A stretch of DNA of 64,000 nt from Sporanaerobium hydrogeniformans. Its GTDB lineage: Bacteria > Bacillota > Clostridia > Lachnospirales > Cellulosilyticaceae. Positions 27,270 to 35,725 of the stretch are shown one piece after another. The notes below the pieces were generated by a model. It ran no database searches, was not told where the DNA came from, and worked only from the letters and a program-made list of their open reading frames with translations. The DNA is taken from the NCBI RefSeq assembly GCF_002735925.1, contig NZ_PEDL01000002.1:248001-312000 (forward strand), read 5' to 3'. Each line of letters starts with the position of its first letter. Position 1 is the first letter of the stretch. A program made the translations under genes and the position numbers.

Positions 27270-27725
27270 ATGAATTATGCAGCTCAAGCAATAAGACAGT
27301 TTATTGTCTTTAAATTAGATGAACAACTTTATGGAATTGATATACAGAATGTACAAATTATTGAGAGAATGAAACCCATTATGCGTGTTCCTAAAGCGCC
27401 TAATTGCGTAAAAGGAGTTATGAACTTAAGAGGAGAAATTATTCCTGTTATTAGTTTAAGAGAAGAGTTTGAACTTTTGCAAACAGAAACTACAGATAAA
27501 ACACGTATCATTATTGTAAAATTGGAAGATGCAATGGTAGGAATTATAGTAGATGAAGTAAAAGAAGTTATTGAACTTGCAGATGTAGCTATAGAAGTTG
27601 TACAGAATGTACAAGGCAAAATGAAGTCAAATCATTTATTAGGTGTAGGGAAGGTTCAAAGTGATAACAATATTGTGACCTTGTTGAATCTTCAGAATAT
27701 AATTGAAGAATCTTTTGAAAAGTAA
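27270..27725 (+). CDS. cheW: Chemotaxis coupling protein CheW
   Basis: CheW links receptors to CheA. The 151-residue single CheW domain includes FKLDEQLYGIDIQNVQIIER, VPKAPNCVKGVMNLRGEIIP (the signature) and VGIIVDEVKEVIEL. It begins 11 bases after cheA with AGGAGGTGAG 6 bases before the ATG, so it is probably translated strongly. Confidence 0.95.
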   Translation: MNYAAQAIRQFIVFKLDEQLYGIDIQNVQIIERMKPIMRVPKAPNCVKGVMNLRGEIIPVISLREEFELLQTETTDKTRIIIVKLEDAMVGIIVDEVKEVIELADVAIEVVQNVQGKMKSNHLLGVGKVQSDNNIVTLLNLQNIIEESFEK

Positions 27726-27744
27726 AGGTTAGGAGAATAAGGTC

Positions 27745-28368
27745 TTGAAAGAAAGAGATTATCGAAATTTAACCAATGAAGAGCTAGATATTATTAGAGA
27801 AGCAGGGAATATCGGGGCAGGAAATGCAATGACCTCTTTAGGTAAATTAGTAGGGCGTACTTTGGATATAAGTATAACAGAAGTACATATAGAAAAAATA
27901 CAAGAGTTAGGAAGTGTTTTAGGTGATCCTGAGAAGTATATTGCAGGAATGCTTATTAATGTACATGGGGATTTAAATGCTATGTTACTTCTTGCATTAG
28001 AAACGGAAAGTGCAATAAAAATGGTTAACCTCATTTTAAATAAAAATGTTACCTCTGTTGAAGAATTTGATGAAATGGATTTATCTGTTCTATGTGAGAC
28101 AGGTAACATTTTAGGTGGTTCTTATGTTAATGCACTGAATAGTCTAACAGGTCTTGATTTAGATGTATCTATTCCACAGATGGCTATTGACATGGCAGGA
28201 GCTATTTTAAGTTATCCTGCTATAGAGTTTGCAAGAAATGATAATACAATGTTATTTATTGAAACTAAATTTACGGAAGCGACTAATATACTGAAAGGAA
28301 CTTATATCATCATCTTAGATAATGCATCATTTAGTAATATTGTAAATGTATTAGGTGATTGGGTATGA
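27745..28368 (+). CDS. cheC: CheY-P phosphatase CheC
   Basis: CheC dephosphorylates CheY-P and binds CheD, forming the adaptation feedback typical of Bacillus-like chemotaxis. Two active-site helices are present: LDIIREAGNIGAGNAMTSLG and LSVLCETGNILGGSYVNALN, each with E-x-x-N. 207 residues. The start is TTG at 27745 with TAGGAG upstream. The 3' end overlaps cheD by four bases (ATGA), consistent with the CheC-CheD complex. Confidence 0.93.
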   Translation: MKERDYRNLTNEELDIIREAGNIGAGNAMTSLGKLVGRTLDISITEVHIEKIQELGSVLGDPEKYIAGMLINVHGDLNAMLLLALETESAIKMVNLILNKNVTSVEEFDEMDLSVLCETGNILGGSYVNALNSLTGLDLDVSIPQMAIDMAGAILSYPAIEFARNDNTMLFIETKFTEATNILKGTYIIILDNASFSNIVNVLGDWV

Positions 28369-28856
28369 GTGAGGGGAATGTAGTTAAAGTAGGTATGGCA
28401 GATTTAAATGTTGCAAAGGCACCCGATATACTTACTACATTGGGTTTAGGTTCATGTGTAGGGATTGCTCTTTACGACAATATAACTAAAATAGGTGGAT
28501 TAGCACATATTATGCTTCCAGATAGTACACAAATAAAAAATAATGAGAACGTTGCTAAGTTTGCAGATACAGCAATTGAGAAATTAATTTGTGATATGAG
28601 TATAATAGGTGCTAAACCTAGCCGTCTTGTGGCTAAAATCGCAGGTGGGGCACATATGTTTGAATTTAAAAATATGGATGATATGATGCGAATAGGGACA
28701 AGAAACGTAACAGCAGTTATGGAGATTTTAAAGAAGTTGAATATACCTATTTTAGCAAATGATACAGGAAGTAATTATGGTAGAACAATAGAGCTACATA
28801 CGGATACAGGTATATTATTGGTTAGAACTATAGGGCATGGAATAAAAGAAATATAG
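28365..28856 (+). CDS. cheD: Chemoreceptor glutamine deamidase CheD
   Basis: CheD deamidates receptor glutamines and is held by CheC. The catalytic Cys is in LGLGSCVGIALYD (about residue 32) and the His in GGLAHIMLPDS (about 49); the Thr/Ser partner lies near GGAHMF. 163 residues with start ATG 28365 overlapping the cheC stop and AGGTGA 6-11 bases upstream. With a CheB lacking its receiver, CheD-CheC may carry much of the adaptation load; this is inference. Confidence 0.94.
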   Translation: MSEGNVVKVGMADLNVAKAPDILTTLGLGSCVGIALYDNITKIGGLAHIMLPDSTQIKNNENVAKFADTAIEKLICDMSIIGAKPSRLVAKIAGGAHMFEFKNMDDMMRIGTRNVTAVMEILKKLNIPILANDTGSNYGRTIELHTDTGILLVRTIGHGIKEI

Positions 28857-28877
28857 CAAAGTATCGGAGGTTCTAAC

Positions 28878-29627
28878 ATGTTAAAAGATAATATAGATAA
28901 AATTTGGCAACAATATGTAGAAAGAAAAGATTTACAAACAAAGCAATGGCTCATTGAACATTATATTTATTTGGTAAAATTAGTAGCAGGTCGATTAGGA
29001 ATTTATTTAAATCAATATGTAGACTTAGATGACCTGGTGAGCTATGGAATTTTAGGGCTTATTGATGCAATTGATAAATTTGATCCCTATAAAAATGTAA
29101 AATTTGAGACGTATGCATCTTTACGTATTAGAGGGGCTATTTTGGATGCGATTCGTAAATTAGATTGGGTACCACGTACTTTAAGAAAAAAACAAAAGGA
29201 AGTGGATAGGGCCTATGTAGAATTAGAAACCCAATTAGGAAGACAGCCTGAAGATGAGGAAGTAGCAAAGTATTTAGGTATTAAATTAGAAGAGTATAAT
29301 GAGCTACTAAAAGAGGTTAATATTACGACACTTATTTCTGTAGATGAGTACTCATATCAACTAGAAGCCATTAAAGATACAACAGCTGAGAGCCCAGCTC
29401 ATTATGTTCAAGAGCAAGAAACAAAGGAAATGCTTACTAAGTCAATAGAGGATTTACCAGATAGAGAAAAACAAGTGATTTTCCTCTATTATTTTGAAGA
29501 ATTAACATTAAAAGAAATTAGTAATGTTTTAGAAGTATCTGAATCAAGGGTATCCCAATTACATACAAAAGCAGTGTCACGCTTACGCAGTAAAATGGAG
29601 AAATATGATAGAGTATTACCTTTATAA
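28878..29627 (+). CDS. fliA: Flagellar sigma factor FliA (SigD/WhiG family)
   Basis: FliA directs transcription of late flagellar and chemoreceptor genes. The 249-residue sigma-70 type protein shows region 2 (DLVSYGILGLIDAIDKFDPY, FETYASLRIRGAILDAIRKL, DWVPRTLRKKQK), region 3 and region 4 with the HTH LTLKEISNVLEVSESRVSQL. CGGAGG precedes the ATG. Position at the end of fla/che before rpsB matches sigD in B. subtilis. No FlgM anti-sigma gene is in the window. Confidence 0.95.
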   Translation: MLKDNIDKIWQQYVERKDLQTKQWLIEHYIYLVKLVAGRLGIYLNQYVDLDDLVSYGILGLIDAIDKFDPYKNVKFETYASLRIRGAILDAIRKLDWVPRTLRKKQKEVDRAYVELETQLGRQPEDEEVAKYLGIKLEEYNELLKEVNITTLISVDEYSYQLEAIKDTTAESPAHYVQEQETKEMLTKSIEDLPDREKQVIFLYYFEELTLKEISNVLEVSESRVSQLHTKAVSRLRSKMEKYDRVLPL

Positions 29628-29650
29628 AAAATTTAGTTGAGGGGGGTATA

Positions 29651-29956
29651 ATGATTAGGCCAATTGATACACAGACTATTTATCAGCAAACACAGGAGAT
29701 AAGTGGACGTCAGCAAACTCACAATCAAGCGGAACAAATACAACAGAGCCATTTCTCACATATTATGCAAAAAGAAACAGAGATTAAGAAGGAGCAAATA
29801 CACCAGCTTGATAAAGATGAGAAAGTAGATAATGATTTAGATAAAAAGCGGGAAAAGGATAAAAATAGGGGACAAAAAGAAAAATCAAAAGAAGAACCAG
29901 GGGTTAAAAAAAATAAAAAAAATATAAAACAAAATAAATTTGATATGCGTATATAG
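29651..29956 (+). CDS. Small hydrophilic protein of unknown function downstream of fliA
   Basis: 101 residues, very rich in Lys, Glu, Gln and Asp, with no membrane segment. The N-terminus MIRPIDTQTIYQQTQEISGR looks structured; the rest (from about residue 55) is a highly charged, probably disordered Lys/Asp tail. A GGGGGG site (29641-29646) precedes the ATG. I recall similar short proteins starting with a PIDxQ motif after fliA in other Clostridia, but I cannot name a function. Co-transcription with fliA and the next two genes is likely. Confidence 0.65.
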   Translation: MIRPIDTQTIYQQTQEISGRQQTHNQAEQIQQSHFSHIMQKETEIKKEQIHQLDKDEKVDNDLDKKREKDKNRGQKEKSKEEPGVKKNKKNIKQNKFDMRI

Positions 29957-29967
29957 GAGGAGCATCA

Positions 29968-30381
29968 ATGGCTATAACTATACAAAATATACCCTTTTTC
30001 TGTTTGATTTGGATAGGAATAGGGTTTCTTTTTATTATGATAGGTGTACTTATGATGGCTAGTCGAAATGAAGAAGATTACTATACGGTAGACCGTTCTA
30101 TTTCTGAATCAAGTAGTCATATTCAAGATCTCTTTTCTTATTTTTTAGAAGAAGAGGAAAAGAAAAATAGAAATTTAAGAGAAATGGTTTTAAATCACTC
30201 AAGTCAAAAAAAAGAGGAAGTAGTAGGCAAGGAAAATAACATAAAAGAAAATCCCAGTATGATTAATAGTGAGATGATACAAATGTATGAAGAAGGCTAT
30301 AGTATAGAGGAAATTGCTAAAAAATTAAAAAAGGGGATAGGTGAAGTGAATCTCATGATTTCACTTTATACCATGAGATAA
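29968..30381 (+). CDS. SwrB-like protein (DUF6115 type)
   Basis: 137 residues: one N-terminal membrane helix (about residues 10-30, FFCLIWIGIGFLFIMIGVLM), a charged helical middle, and a C-terminal helix-turn-helix-like module MIQMYEEGYSIEEIAKKLKK followed by GIGEVNLMISLY. This layout and the place between fliA and rpsB match SwrB of B. subtilis, a membrane protein that promotes basal body maturation and high SigD activity. The link to SwrB is by position and architecture; sequence similarity is limited to the C-terminal motif. Confidence 0.65.
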   Translation: MAITIQNIPFFCLIWIGIGFLFIMIGVLMMASRNEEDYYTVDRSISESSSHIQDLFSYFLEEEEKKNRNLREMVLNHSSQKKEEVVGKENNIKENPSMINSEMIQMYEEGYSIEEIAKKLKKGIGEVNLMISLYTMR

Positions 30382-30384
30382 ATA

Positions 30385-30906
30385 ATGAGGATAAGAAATA
30401 ATAAAAAAGTAACATTTTGGCTTATTGGATTAGGGTGTGGAATGATTATTTCAGGTATTACTATGATGGTATATATATTAAGTTGTGAGTCGGCTATAAG
30501 GGAAATAGTAAAAGAAAATGAAGTACATGCCGAAAAACAAACAGATGAAATAAAGGCACAGCAAATAGAAATACCATCTAATGAAAAAATATCTTCTGCT
30601 TTACAAGAATTAAAGCAAGAAATAAGTGGATTAAAAAAAGAAACTCAAGAGGAGGAGGGTATAGAAAAATCAAGTACCCTTACTGATGAAAATCAAAATG
30701 AAAAGATTAAAGTATTTATTTCTAAAAGAATGAATGCTATTGAAATTTGTAAGCTTCTTAAAGAAGCAGGGGTAATAGAAGATGAAAAAAACTTTTTTGA
30801 CTATGTTAGTGCTCAAAATAAAACGAGATATTTAAAAAGTGGGGTTTTAGAATTTGAAAAAGAAGCCTCTAATGAGGAGATTTTAGCTATTTTAGCTATA
30901 AGATAA
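30385..30906 (+). CDS. Membrane-anchored protein with MltG/YceG-like C-terminal segment
   Basis: 173 residues: a basic N-terminus, one membrane helix (about residues 9-31, FWLIGLGCGMIISGITMMVY), a coiled and Glu/Gln-rich stretch (about 38-105) and a C-terminal domain FISKRMNAIEICKLLKEAGV then YLKSGVLEFEKEASNEEILA. The last part resembles the LysM-like N-terminal region of endolytic transglycosylase MltG/YceG, but the catalytic domain is absent. It could bind peptidoglycan near the flagellar base; that is inference. It starts 3 bases after the SwrB-like gene. Confidence 0.6.
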   Translation: MRIRNNKKVTFWLIGLGCGMIISGITMMVYILSCESAIREIVKENEVHAEKQTDEIKAQQIEIPSNEKISSALQELKQEISGLKKETQEEEGIEKSSTLTDENQNEKIKVFISKRMNAIEICKLLKEAGVIEDEKNFFDYVSAQNKTRYLKSGVLEFEKEASNEEILAILAIR

Positions 30907-30926
30907 AAGAAAAAGATGATTTAGGA

Positions 30927-30955
30927 TTGTATTTAGCAGACAAGTATGATATACT
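30927..30955 (+). promoter_or_regulatory. SigA promoter of rpsB-tsf
   Basis: TTGTAT (30927-30932), 17-base spacer and TATACT (30950-30955) with an extended TGA before the -10. It starts transcription about 95 bases before rpsB, separating the ribosomal genes from the fla/che operon. Confidence 0.72.
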
Positions 30956-30961
30956 TTAGAG

Positions 30962-31056
30962 CGAAAATAAAACACACGTATTTAATAGGATAGCATGGTG
31001 CTGAAACAGTTTGCTATTTCTGAATAAATACGGAGGACTAACCAGGAGGTATTAAA
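30962..31056 (+). promoter_or_regulatory. Structured rpsB leader, candidate S2 autoregulatory element
   Basis: The leader can fold with an outer stem CGTATTTA (30977-30984) / TAAATACG (31025-31032) and an inner stem ATAGCA (30990-30995) / TGCTAT (31012-31017), just before GGAGG sites at 31032-31048. A folded leader directly before the ribosome binding site of a ribosomal protein gene suggests feedback by S2. No known family is recognised. Confidence 0.45.
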
Positions 31057-31800
31057 ATGGCAGTAATTTCAATGAAACAACTTTTAGAAGCAGGTGTACA
31101 CTTTGGTCACCAAACAAGAAGATGGAATCCTAAAATGAAAGAATACATCTTCACAGAAAGAAATGGTATTTACATTATTGACTTACAAAAAACAGCAAAA
31201 AAAGTAGATGAAGCTTATGCAGCTATTCGTGAAGTAGCTGAGGCAGGTGGAAAGGTTCTTTTTGTTGGTACAAAAAAACAAGCTCAAGAATCTATTAAAT
31301 CAGAAGCTGAAAGAAGTGGTATGTACTACGTAAATCAAAGATGGTTAGGTGGTATGCTTACTAACTTTTCTACTATTAAAAGCCGTGTAGCTAGACTTAA
31401 ACAATTAGAAGAAATGGAAAAAGATGGTACATTTGATGTACTTCCTAAAAAAGAAGTTATTGAACTTCGTAAAGAGATGGATAAACTTGAGAAGAACTTA
31501 GGTGGTATTAAAGAAATGAAAGAAATTCCAAGCCTTATGTTCGTAGTAGACCCACGCAAAGAAAGAATTGCTATCCAAGAAGCACATATTTTAGGTATAC
31601 CAGTTGTATCTATTGTAGATACTAACTGTGATCCAGAAGAAGTAGATTATGTAATTCCTGGTAATGATGATGCTATTCGTGCGGTTAAATTAATCGTTGC
31701 AAAAATGGCAGATGCTATTATTGAAGCAAATCAAGGTGAAATCTTTGAAACAACAGAAGAAGCAAACAGCGAAGTAACTGAAGAAGCAATCGCTGAATAA
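31057..31800 (+). CDS. rpsB: 30S ribosomal protein S2
   Basis: S2 binds the 30S neck and is needed for S1/S21-type late assembly. Clear signatures: [20 protein letters not shown] at residues about 6-25, [19 protein letters not shown] and [20 protein letters not shown]. 247 residues, with an acidic, Glu/Thr-rich C-terminal tail after the core. AGGAGG lies 8 bases before the ATG. Followed by tsf after 19 bases, the universal pair. Confidence 0.98.
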   Translation: MAVISMKQLLEAGVHFGHQTRRWNPKMKEYIFTERNGIYIIDLQKTAKKVDEAYAAIREVAEAGGKVLFVGTKKQAQESIKSEAERSGMYYVNQRWLGGMLTNFSTIKSRVARLKQLEEMEKDGTFDVLPKKEVIELRKEMDKLEKNLGGIKEMKEIPSLMFVVDPRKERIAIQEAHILGIPVVSIVDTNCDPEEVDYVIPGNDDAIRAVKLIVAKMADAIIEANQGEIFETTEEANSEVTEEAIAE

Positions 31801-31819
31801 TTTTTGGGAGGAAACTAAA

Positions 31820-32728
31820 ATGGCAATAACAGCTGCTATGGTAAAAGAATTACGTGAAAGAACACAAGCAGGTATGATGGACTGTAAAAAAGCATTAAAC
31901 GCAGTAGACGGTGACATGGACAAAGCCATCGAATACTTACGTGAAAATGGTTTAGCAAAAGCTGCTAAAAAAGCTGATAGAGTTGCTGCAGAAGGACTTA
32001 TTAAAGATGCTATCTCTGCTGATTGTAAAAAGGCTGCTATCGTTGAAGTAAACTCTGAAACAGATTTTGTTGCTAAAAATGAACAATTCATTAGTTTTGT
32101 TAATGAAGTAGCACAAATTGTTCTTAATAATGATGTGGCAGATGTAGAGGCTTTAAAAGCTCTTCCATGGTCATCAGATGCTTCTAAAACGGTTAATGAT
32201 GTACTAACAGAAAAGATTGCAACAATTGGGGAAAACTTATCTATTCGTCGTTTTGCAAAATTATCAACAGAAGGAACAATTGCTTCTTATACACATGGTG
32301 GTGGAAAAATTGTTTCTTTAGTAGAAGTTCTTGCAGAAGGTGAAAAAGCTCAAGAAGTAGGAAGAAATATTGCAATGCAAGTTGCAGCTGCTAACCCAGA
32401 ATTTGTTTCTGTAAATGAAGTACCAGAAGAAAAGAAAGCGCATGAAAAAGAAATTTTAATGCATCAAGCACTTAACGAAAATCCAGGTAAACCTGAAAAT
32501 ATCATTGAAAAAATGGTTATAGGTAGACTGAATAAACAACTTAAAGAAATCTGTTTACTTGAACAAGAATATGTTAAGGATCCAGATTTTACAGTTGGTA
32601 AATATGTAGCAGCTGAAATTGGTAAAGCTGATATGGTAAAAGCATTTGTTCGCTTTGAAGCTGGTGAAGGTATTGAGAAGAAAGAAGAAAACTTTGCTGA
32701 AGAAGTTGCAAAACAAATGCAAGGTTAA
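31820..32728 (+). CDS. tsf: Translation elongation factor Ts
   Basis: EF-Ts recycles EF-Tu by releasing GDP. It begins with the UBA-like domain VKELRERTQAGMMDCKKALN and has the core motif VEVNSETDFVAKNEQF (the TDFV signature that contacts EF-Tu). The second core repeat and coiled coil follow, ending with RFEAGEGIEKKEENFAEEVA. 302 residues, normal. GGGAGG precedes the ATG. A strong terminator closes the rpsB-tsf unit. Confidence 0.98.
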   Translation: MAITAAMVKELRERTQAGMMDCKKALNAVDGDMDKAIEYLRENGLAKAAKKADRVAAEGLIKDAISADCKKAAIVEVNSETDFVAKNEQFISFVNEVAQIVLNNDVADVEALKALPWSSDASKTVNDVLTEKIATIGENLSIRRFAKLSTEGTIASYTHGGGKIVSLVEVLAEGEKAQEVGRNIAMQVAAANPEFVSVNEVPEEKKAHEKEILMHQALNENPGKPENIIEKMVIGRLNKQLKEICLLEQEYVKDPDFTVGKYVAAEIGKADMVKAFVRFEAGEGIEKKEENFAEEVAKQMQG

Positions 32729-32736
32729 GTCTATGG

Positions 32737-32762
32737 AGGGACACAGCAGTGTCCCTTTTTTT
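32737..32762 (+). terminator. Intrinsic terminator after tsf
   Basis: AGGGACAC / GTGTCCCT with an AGCA tetraloop, followed by seven T. A classic rho-independent terminator 9 bases after the tsf stop. Confidence 0.92.
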
Positions 32763-32840
32763 ATGAATATAAAAGTTAAAATACATCTAGAAATTAATAA
32801 GCTTTTATGATAGAGTAGTGATAGCAGGAAGGAGCAGACA

Positions 32841-33551
32841 ATGAACGGTTATAGGCGTGTATTAATAAAGCTAAGTGGAGAAGCTTTAGCAGGAACATTA
32901 CAAAGAGGATTTGATCATTTAATTATTACAGATGTTGTAAAACAATTGAAAATTCTTGTCGAAAACAAAGTGGAAGTTTCAGTTGTAATAGGTGGGGGAA
33001 ATTTCTGGAGAGGAAGAACTTCAGGAAGTATGGATCGCACCAAGGCTGATCAAATTGGTATGTTAGCAACGGTCATGAATGCTATTTATGTAGCAGATGT
33101 TTGTAGAGCAGAGGGTATACCAAGTGTTGTACAAACACCTTTTCAGATTGGAAGTATGACAGAGCTGTTTTCTAAAGATGCAGCTTTAGCACATATGCAA
33201 GCTGGAAAAATTGTTTTCTTTGCAGGTGGAACAGGGCACCCATTTTTTTCAACAGATACGGGAGCTGCATTAAGAGGCTGCGAGATTGAAGCCGATGCAT
33301 TATTATTTGCTAAGAATATAGATGGTGTTTATGATAGTGATCCTAAACAAAATCCAGAGGCTAAGAAGTATACACAAATTTCATGTCAAGAACTTTTACG
33401 TCAGAACCTAAAGGCTATTGACGCAGCTGCTGCAACGTTATGTATTGAGCAAAAATTACCTATAGTTGTTTTTGACCTAGGAGCTACTGATGGTATAGTA
33501 AGAGTAGCTAAAGGTGAACACATCGGTACAACTATTTCTATAGAAGAGTAA
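32841..33551 (+). CDS. pyrH: UMP kinase
   Basis: PyrH phosphorylates UMP to UDP for pyrimidine nucleotide supply. The amino acid kinase fold is seen in RVLIKLSGEALAG, VVIGGGNFWRGRTS, GTGHPFFSTDTGAALR and ALLFAKNIDGVYDSDPKQNP. 236 residues, typical. GGAAGGAG lies upstream of the ATG. It is followed by frr in the conserved order; a promoter must lie in 32763-32840 but I could not fix a -35 (a TATGAT at 32806-32811 is a candidate -10). Confidence 0.97.
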   Translation: MNGYRRVLIKLSGEALAGTLQRGFDHLIITDVVKQLKILVENKVEVSVVIGGGNFWRGRTSGSMDRTKADQIGMLATVMNAIYVADVCRAEGIPSVVQTPFQIGSMTELFSKDAALAHMQAGKIVFFAGGTGHPFFSTDTGAALRGCEIEADALLFAKNIDGVYDSDPKQNPEAKKYTQISCQELLRQNLKAIDAAAATLCIEQKLPIVVFDLGATDGIVRVAKGEHIGTTISIEE

Positions 33552-33567
33552 TTTAAGGAGGATTATA

Positions 33568-34122
33568 ATGAAAGAAACGCTTAAAAAATTTGAAGAAAAA
33601 ATGCAAAAGACGATTCAATCTCTAGGTGATGAATTTGGGACTATTCGTGCAGGAAGAGCTAATCCTCATGTATTAGATCGTATCACAGTAGATTATTATG
33701 GTGTACCTACACCTATTCAACAAGTAGGTAATATGAGTGTTCCAGAAGCACGTATTTTACAAATCCAACCATGGGATACTTCTCTTCTTAAAGCTATTGA
33801 AAAGGCTATTCACGAATCAGATCTTGGAATAAATCCTTCTAATGATGGAAAGGTTATACGTCTTGTTTTTCCTGAACTTACTGAGGAACGTAGAAAAGAT
33901 TTAACTAAAGATATTAAGAAAAAAGGTGAAAATGCAAAGATAGCCATTCGTAATATTCGTCGTGATGCTTTAGAAACTTTAAAAAAGATGGAAAAAGCAA
34001 ATGAAATCACAGAAGATGAGCAAGAAGTAGGCGAAAAAGATGTACAGAAATTAACAGATCGTTTCGTAGATGAAATTGATAGGCTAGTTGATAATAAAAG
34101 TAAAGAATTATTATCTGTATAA
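33568..34122 (+). CDS. frr: Ribosome recycling factor
   Basis: RRF splits post-termination ribosomes with EF-G. Signatures: IRAGRANPHVLDRITVDYYG, PEARILQIQPWDTSLLKAIE, INPSNDGKVIRLVFPELTEE and the long helices of domain I (RKDLTKDIKKKGENAKIAIR). 184 residues, standard. AAGGAGG precedes the ATG. A terminator follows. Confidence 0.98.
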   Translation: MKETLKKFEEKMQKTIQSLGDEFGTIRAGRANPHVLDRITVDYYGVPTPIQQVGNMSVPEARILQIQPWDTSLLKAIEKAIHESDLGINPSNDGKVIRLVFPELTEERRKDLTKDIKKKGENAKIAIRNIRRDALETLKKMEKANEITEDEQEVGEKDVQKLTDRFVDEIDRLVDNKSKELLSV

Positions 34123-34132
34123 ATGTAGAAGG

Positions 34133-34155
34133 CTCCTCTGTAAGAGGAGTTTTTT
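34133..34155 (+). terminator. Intrinsic terminator after frr
   Basis: CTCCTCT (34133-34139), GTA loop, AGAGGAG (34143-34149) and six T. The short stem may allow some read-through into uppS, which has no clear promoter of its own. Confidence 0.85.
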
Positions 34156-34175
34156 AGTATAGGAGGAACTTATAG

Positions 34176-34892
34176 ATGGAGGATATCAAAATCCCACAAC
34201 ATATAGCTATTATTATGGATGGCAATGGAAGATGGGCCAAAGAACATAATATGCCACGTAATGAAGGGCATAGGCGAGGAACAAAGGTTCTAGAAGAAAT
34301 CATTAAATATGCCAATCAATTAGGGGTTAGATATTTAACTGTTTATGCTTTTTCTACGGAAAATTGGAGAAGACCAAAAGAGGAAGTAGATGGTCTAATG
34401 AAACTTTTTAAAAAATATTTAGATGAAAATATTAAAAAAGCCAGTAAAGATGACGTACGGTTTAATGCCATAGGAGATATGGATTCTAAATATATCCCAC
34501 AAGAGATTAGAGATAAGATTAAGAAATTAGAAGAAATAACAAAGGATAAACAAGGTTTATGCTTTAATATGGCCTTCAATTATGGTGGACGTGATGAATT
34601 GATTAGAGCCTGTAAAAAGATAATAAGTGATGTAGAAAAAGGAGATTTAAAAAAGGAACAATTAACAGAAAGTGTATTTGAAAGCTACCTAGATACAAAA
34701 GGGCAACCTGATCCAGACCTTATGATTCGAACAAGTGGAGAAGAACGAACAAGTAATTTTTTACCTTGGCAGCTGACTTATAGTGAATTTTATTTTACGC
34801 CTTGTTTATGGCCAGATTTTACAAAAAAAGAATTTGATAGGGCATTAGAAGTATACAGTAAGAGACAACGTCGTTTTGGAAAAAGTGAATAG
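34176..34892 (+). CDS. uppS: Undecaprenyl diphosphate synthase
   Basis: UppS makes the C55 lipid carrier for peptidoglycan from FPP and IPP (cis-prenyltransferase). Motifs: IMDGNGRWAKEHNMPRNEGH (catalytic Asp near residue 14), TVYAFSTENWRRP, FNYGGRDEL and DLMIRTSGEERTSNFLPWQL. 238 residues. Start ATG with AGGAGG upstream, 20 bases after the frr terminator. It heads the uppS-cdsA-dxr-rseP-ispG envelope/isoprenoid cluster. Confidence 0.97.
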   Translation: MEDIKIPQHIAIIMDGNGRWAKEHNMPRNEGHRRGTKVLEEIIKYANQLGVRYLTVYAFSTENWRRPKEEVDGLMKLFKKYLDENIKKASKDDVRFNAIGDMDSKYIPQEIRDKIKKLEEITKDKQGLCFNMAFNYGGRDELIRACKKIISDVEKGDLKKEQLTESVFESYLDTKGQPDPDLMIRTSGEERTSNFLPWQLTYSEFYFTPCLWPDFTKKEFDRALEVYSKRQRRFGKSE

Positions 34893-34903
34893 GAGGAAAA
34901 AGG

Positions 34904-35713
34904 ATGCTTACTCGAATTTTAACCTCTCTTGTAGGAATACCTTTAGTTGTTGCATTAATTCTATTAGGAGGGCCTATCCTTCGCTATACAATGCTAACAA
35001 TAAGTTGTATAGGTCTTTATGAGTTGTATCATGTACTTGGGAAGAAACATAAACCTTTAGTAGAGGTGGGTTATAGTGTTACTATCTTATTTTTTATTTT
35101 TCTTTCATTTTGGATGGAGCATTATTTGATTTATATAGCTCTTACTGCTATTATTCTATTAGTTTATATGGTTATCTTTTATCCTAAGTATAATTTGACA
35201 GATGTAGCTCTTACTTTATTTTCTGTTGTGTATGTAGGGCTTTTATTTAGCTTTATTGTACTCATTACAGATTTAAAATATGGGGCATTTTGGATTTGGC
35301 TTATTGTGTTAAGTTCATGGGGATCAGATACTTTCGCTTATTTTACAGGGGTGCTCTGTGGTAAACATAAACTTGCACCAAAACTTAGTCCTAAAAAAAC
35401 AATTGAAGGAAGTATAGGAGGGGTTATAGGTGCAGGTGTATTAGGGTATATTTATGCTGTTATTTATACACACTATTTCTTTATAGAGTTAAGAAGTTTG
35501 GCTTATTTAAGTGTAGGAATAGTAGTATTAGGTGCTATTCTTTCCCAGTTTGGAGATTTAGCAGCTTCAGCTATTAAACGTTTTTTTGAGCAAAAAGACT
35601 TTGGATATATACTACCAGGACATGGCGGTATTTTAGACCGGTTTGATAGTTTTTTATTTGTTTCACCACTTATCTATGTAGTAGCTTTTTTTGCGGAAAA
35701 AATCATAGGGTAG
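34904..35713 (+). CDS. cdsA: Phosphatidate cytidylyltransferase CdsA
   Basis: CdsA makes CDP-diacylglycerol from phosphatidic acid and CTP in the membrane. About seven membrane segments; the CDS signature is in SWGSDTFAYFTGVLCGKHKL and SPKKTIEGSIGG (residues about 140-175), and the C-terminal GHGGILDRFDSFLFVSP. 269 residues. AGGAGG site 7 bases before the ATG. Confidence 0.96.
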   Translation: MLTRILTSLVGIPLVVALILLGGPILRYTMLTISCIGLYELYHVLGKKHKPLVEVGYSVTILFFIFLSFWMEHYLIYIALTAIILLVYMVIFYPKYNLTDVALTLFSVVYVGLLFSFIVLITDLKYGAFWIWLIVLSSWGSDTFAYFTGVLCGKHKLAPKLSPKKTIEGSIGGVIGAGVLGYIYAVIYTHYFFIELRSLAYLSVGIVVLGAILSQFGDLAASAIKRFFEQKDFGYILPGHGGILDRFDSFLFVSPLIYVVAFFAEKIIG

Positions 35714-35725
35714 GAGTAAAGAGCA

